Below are positions 5,505-5,687 of a DNA stretch of 5,687 nucleotides, piece by piece. Origin of the DNA: Bifidobacterium breve (GTDB lineage: Bacteria; Actinomycetota; Actinomycetes; S36-B12); NCBI GenBank assembly GCA_943328365.2, contig CALPZT020000122.1:1-5687 (forward strand), given 5' to 3'. The position numbers were made by a program, and so were the translations under genes. The notes under the pieces are model-generated. The model saw only the letters and a list, made by a program, of their open reading frames with translations, was not told the origin of the DNA and ran no database searches. Each line of letters opens with the position of its first letter. Within the stretch, counting starts at the first letter, position 1.

Positions 5505-5687
5505 ACATCCTCGAGACCCTGAGAATCGGGCTGCGCGGGATCGGAGCCAACCGGCTCCGGTCCGGGCTTACGGTGCTCGGCATTCTCATCGGGGTCGCGG
5601 CGGTCATCATTCTCGTTGCCGTAGGCAACGGGACGACGCAGGCCGTTACTTCGAATCTCGAAAGCCTCGGTACGAATACGCTCACCA
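5501..5687 (+). CDS. MacB/FtsX-type ABC permease, N-terminal fragment (runs off the window)
   Basis: Starts with ATG at 5501, overlapping the ATPase stop by four bases (ATGA), and is open to the window end (62 codons visible). It begins MNILETLRIGLRGIGANRLR, then SGLTVLGILIGVAAVIILVA (the first membrane segment, about 21-41), then VGNGTTQAVTSNLESLGTN. The amphipathic start, a first transmembrane helix of TVLGILIGVAAVI type and a following GNG..QAV...L..LGTN stretch are typical of the MacB N-terminal/periplasmic domain. The rest, expected to carry a large extracytoplasmic domain and three further membrane helices, lies outside. It is the membrane partner of the ATPase and adaptor. Confidence 0.9.
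   Translation, partial: MNILETLRIGLRGIGANRLRSGLTVLGILIGVAAVIILVAVGNGTTQAVTSNLESLGTNTLT

Overview
The window is GC-rich, with strongly G/C-biased third codon positions, four-base ATGA/GTGA gene overlaps and GTG start codons. Together with the type of two-component system present, this points to a high-GC Gram-positive bacterium (Actinomycetota, possibly Micrococcales). That placement is inference from composition and gene style, not from a marker gene.

Left end (1-769, + strand): remains of a two-gene locus that looks like an AbiEii-type nucleotidyltransferase/partner (toxin-antitoxin-like) pair. The first gene enters from outside the window and is cut by an in-frame TAG at 114-116, although the same frame stays open and gene-like to about 380. 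The second gene encodes a protein with a C-terminal XRE-like helix-turn-helix. The junction reads ATCA at 380-383 where an ATGA stop/start overlap would be expected, so one base may have removed both the stop of the first gene and the start of the second.

Middle (789-2935, - strand): a response regulator (OmpR/PhoB class) followed by a HAMP-type sensor histidine kinase, overlapping and translationally coupled. They converge on the left locus with only 19 bases between stop codons.

Divergent control region (2936-3075): 140 bases holding two mirror-image arrays of a TCACAG-type direct repeat with an 11-base period, three copies facing the regulator gene and four facing the transporter genes. 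The copies lie at identical distances (39, 50 and 61 bases) from the two start codons. This is the arrangement expected for a PhoP/OmpR-class regulator that binds as tandem dimers and controls both its own operon and the divergent one. Both start codons lack a clear Shine-Dalgarno sequence and sit six bases after a weak -10-like hexamer, so both transcripts may be leaderless.

Right end (3076-5687, + strand): a MacAB-like tripartite-type export operon: a membrane-anchored HlyD/MacA-like adaptor with an unusually long helical region carrying two Cys-Cys loops, a MacB/LolD-type ATPase, and the start of a MacB/FtsX-type permease that leaves the window. The likely logic is that the sensor kinase detects an envelope or extracytoplasmic signal, its regulator binds the central arrays, and the ABC system is switched on; the substrate cannot be read from the sequence.
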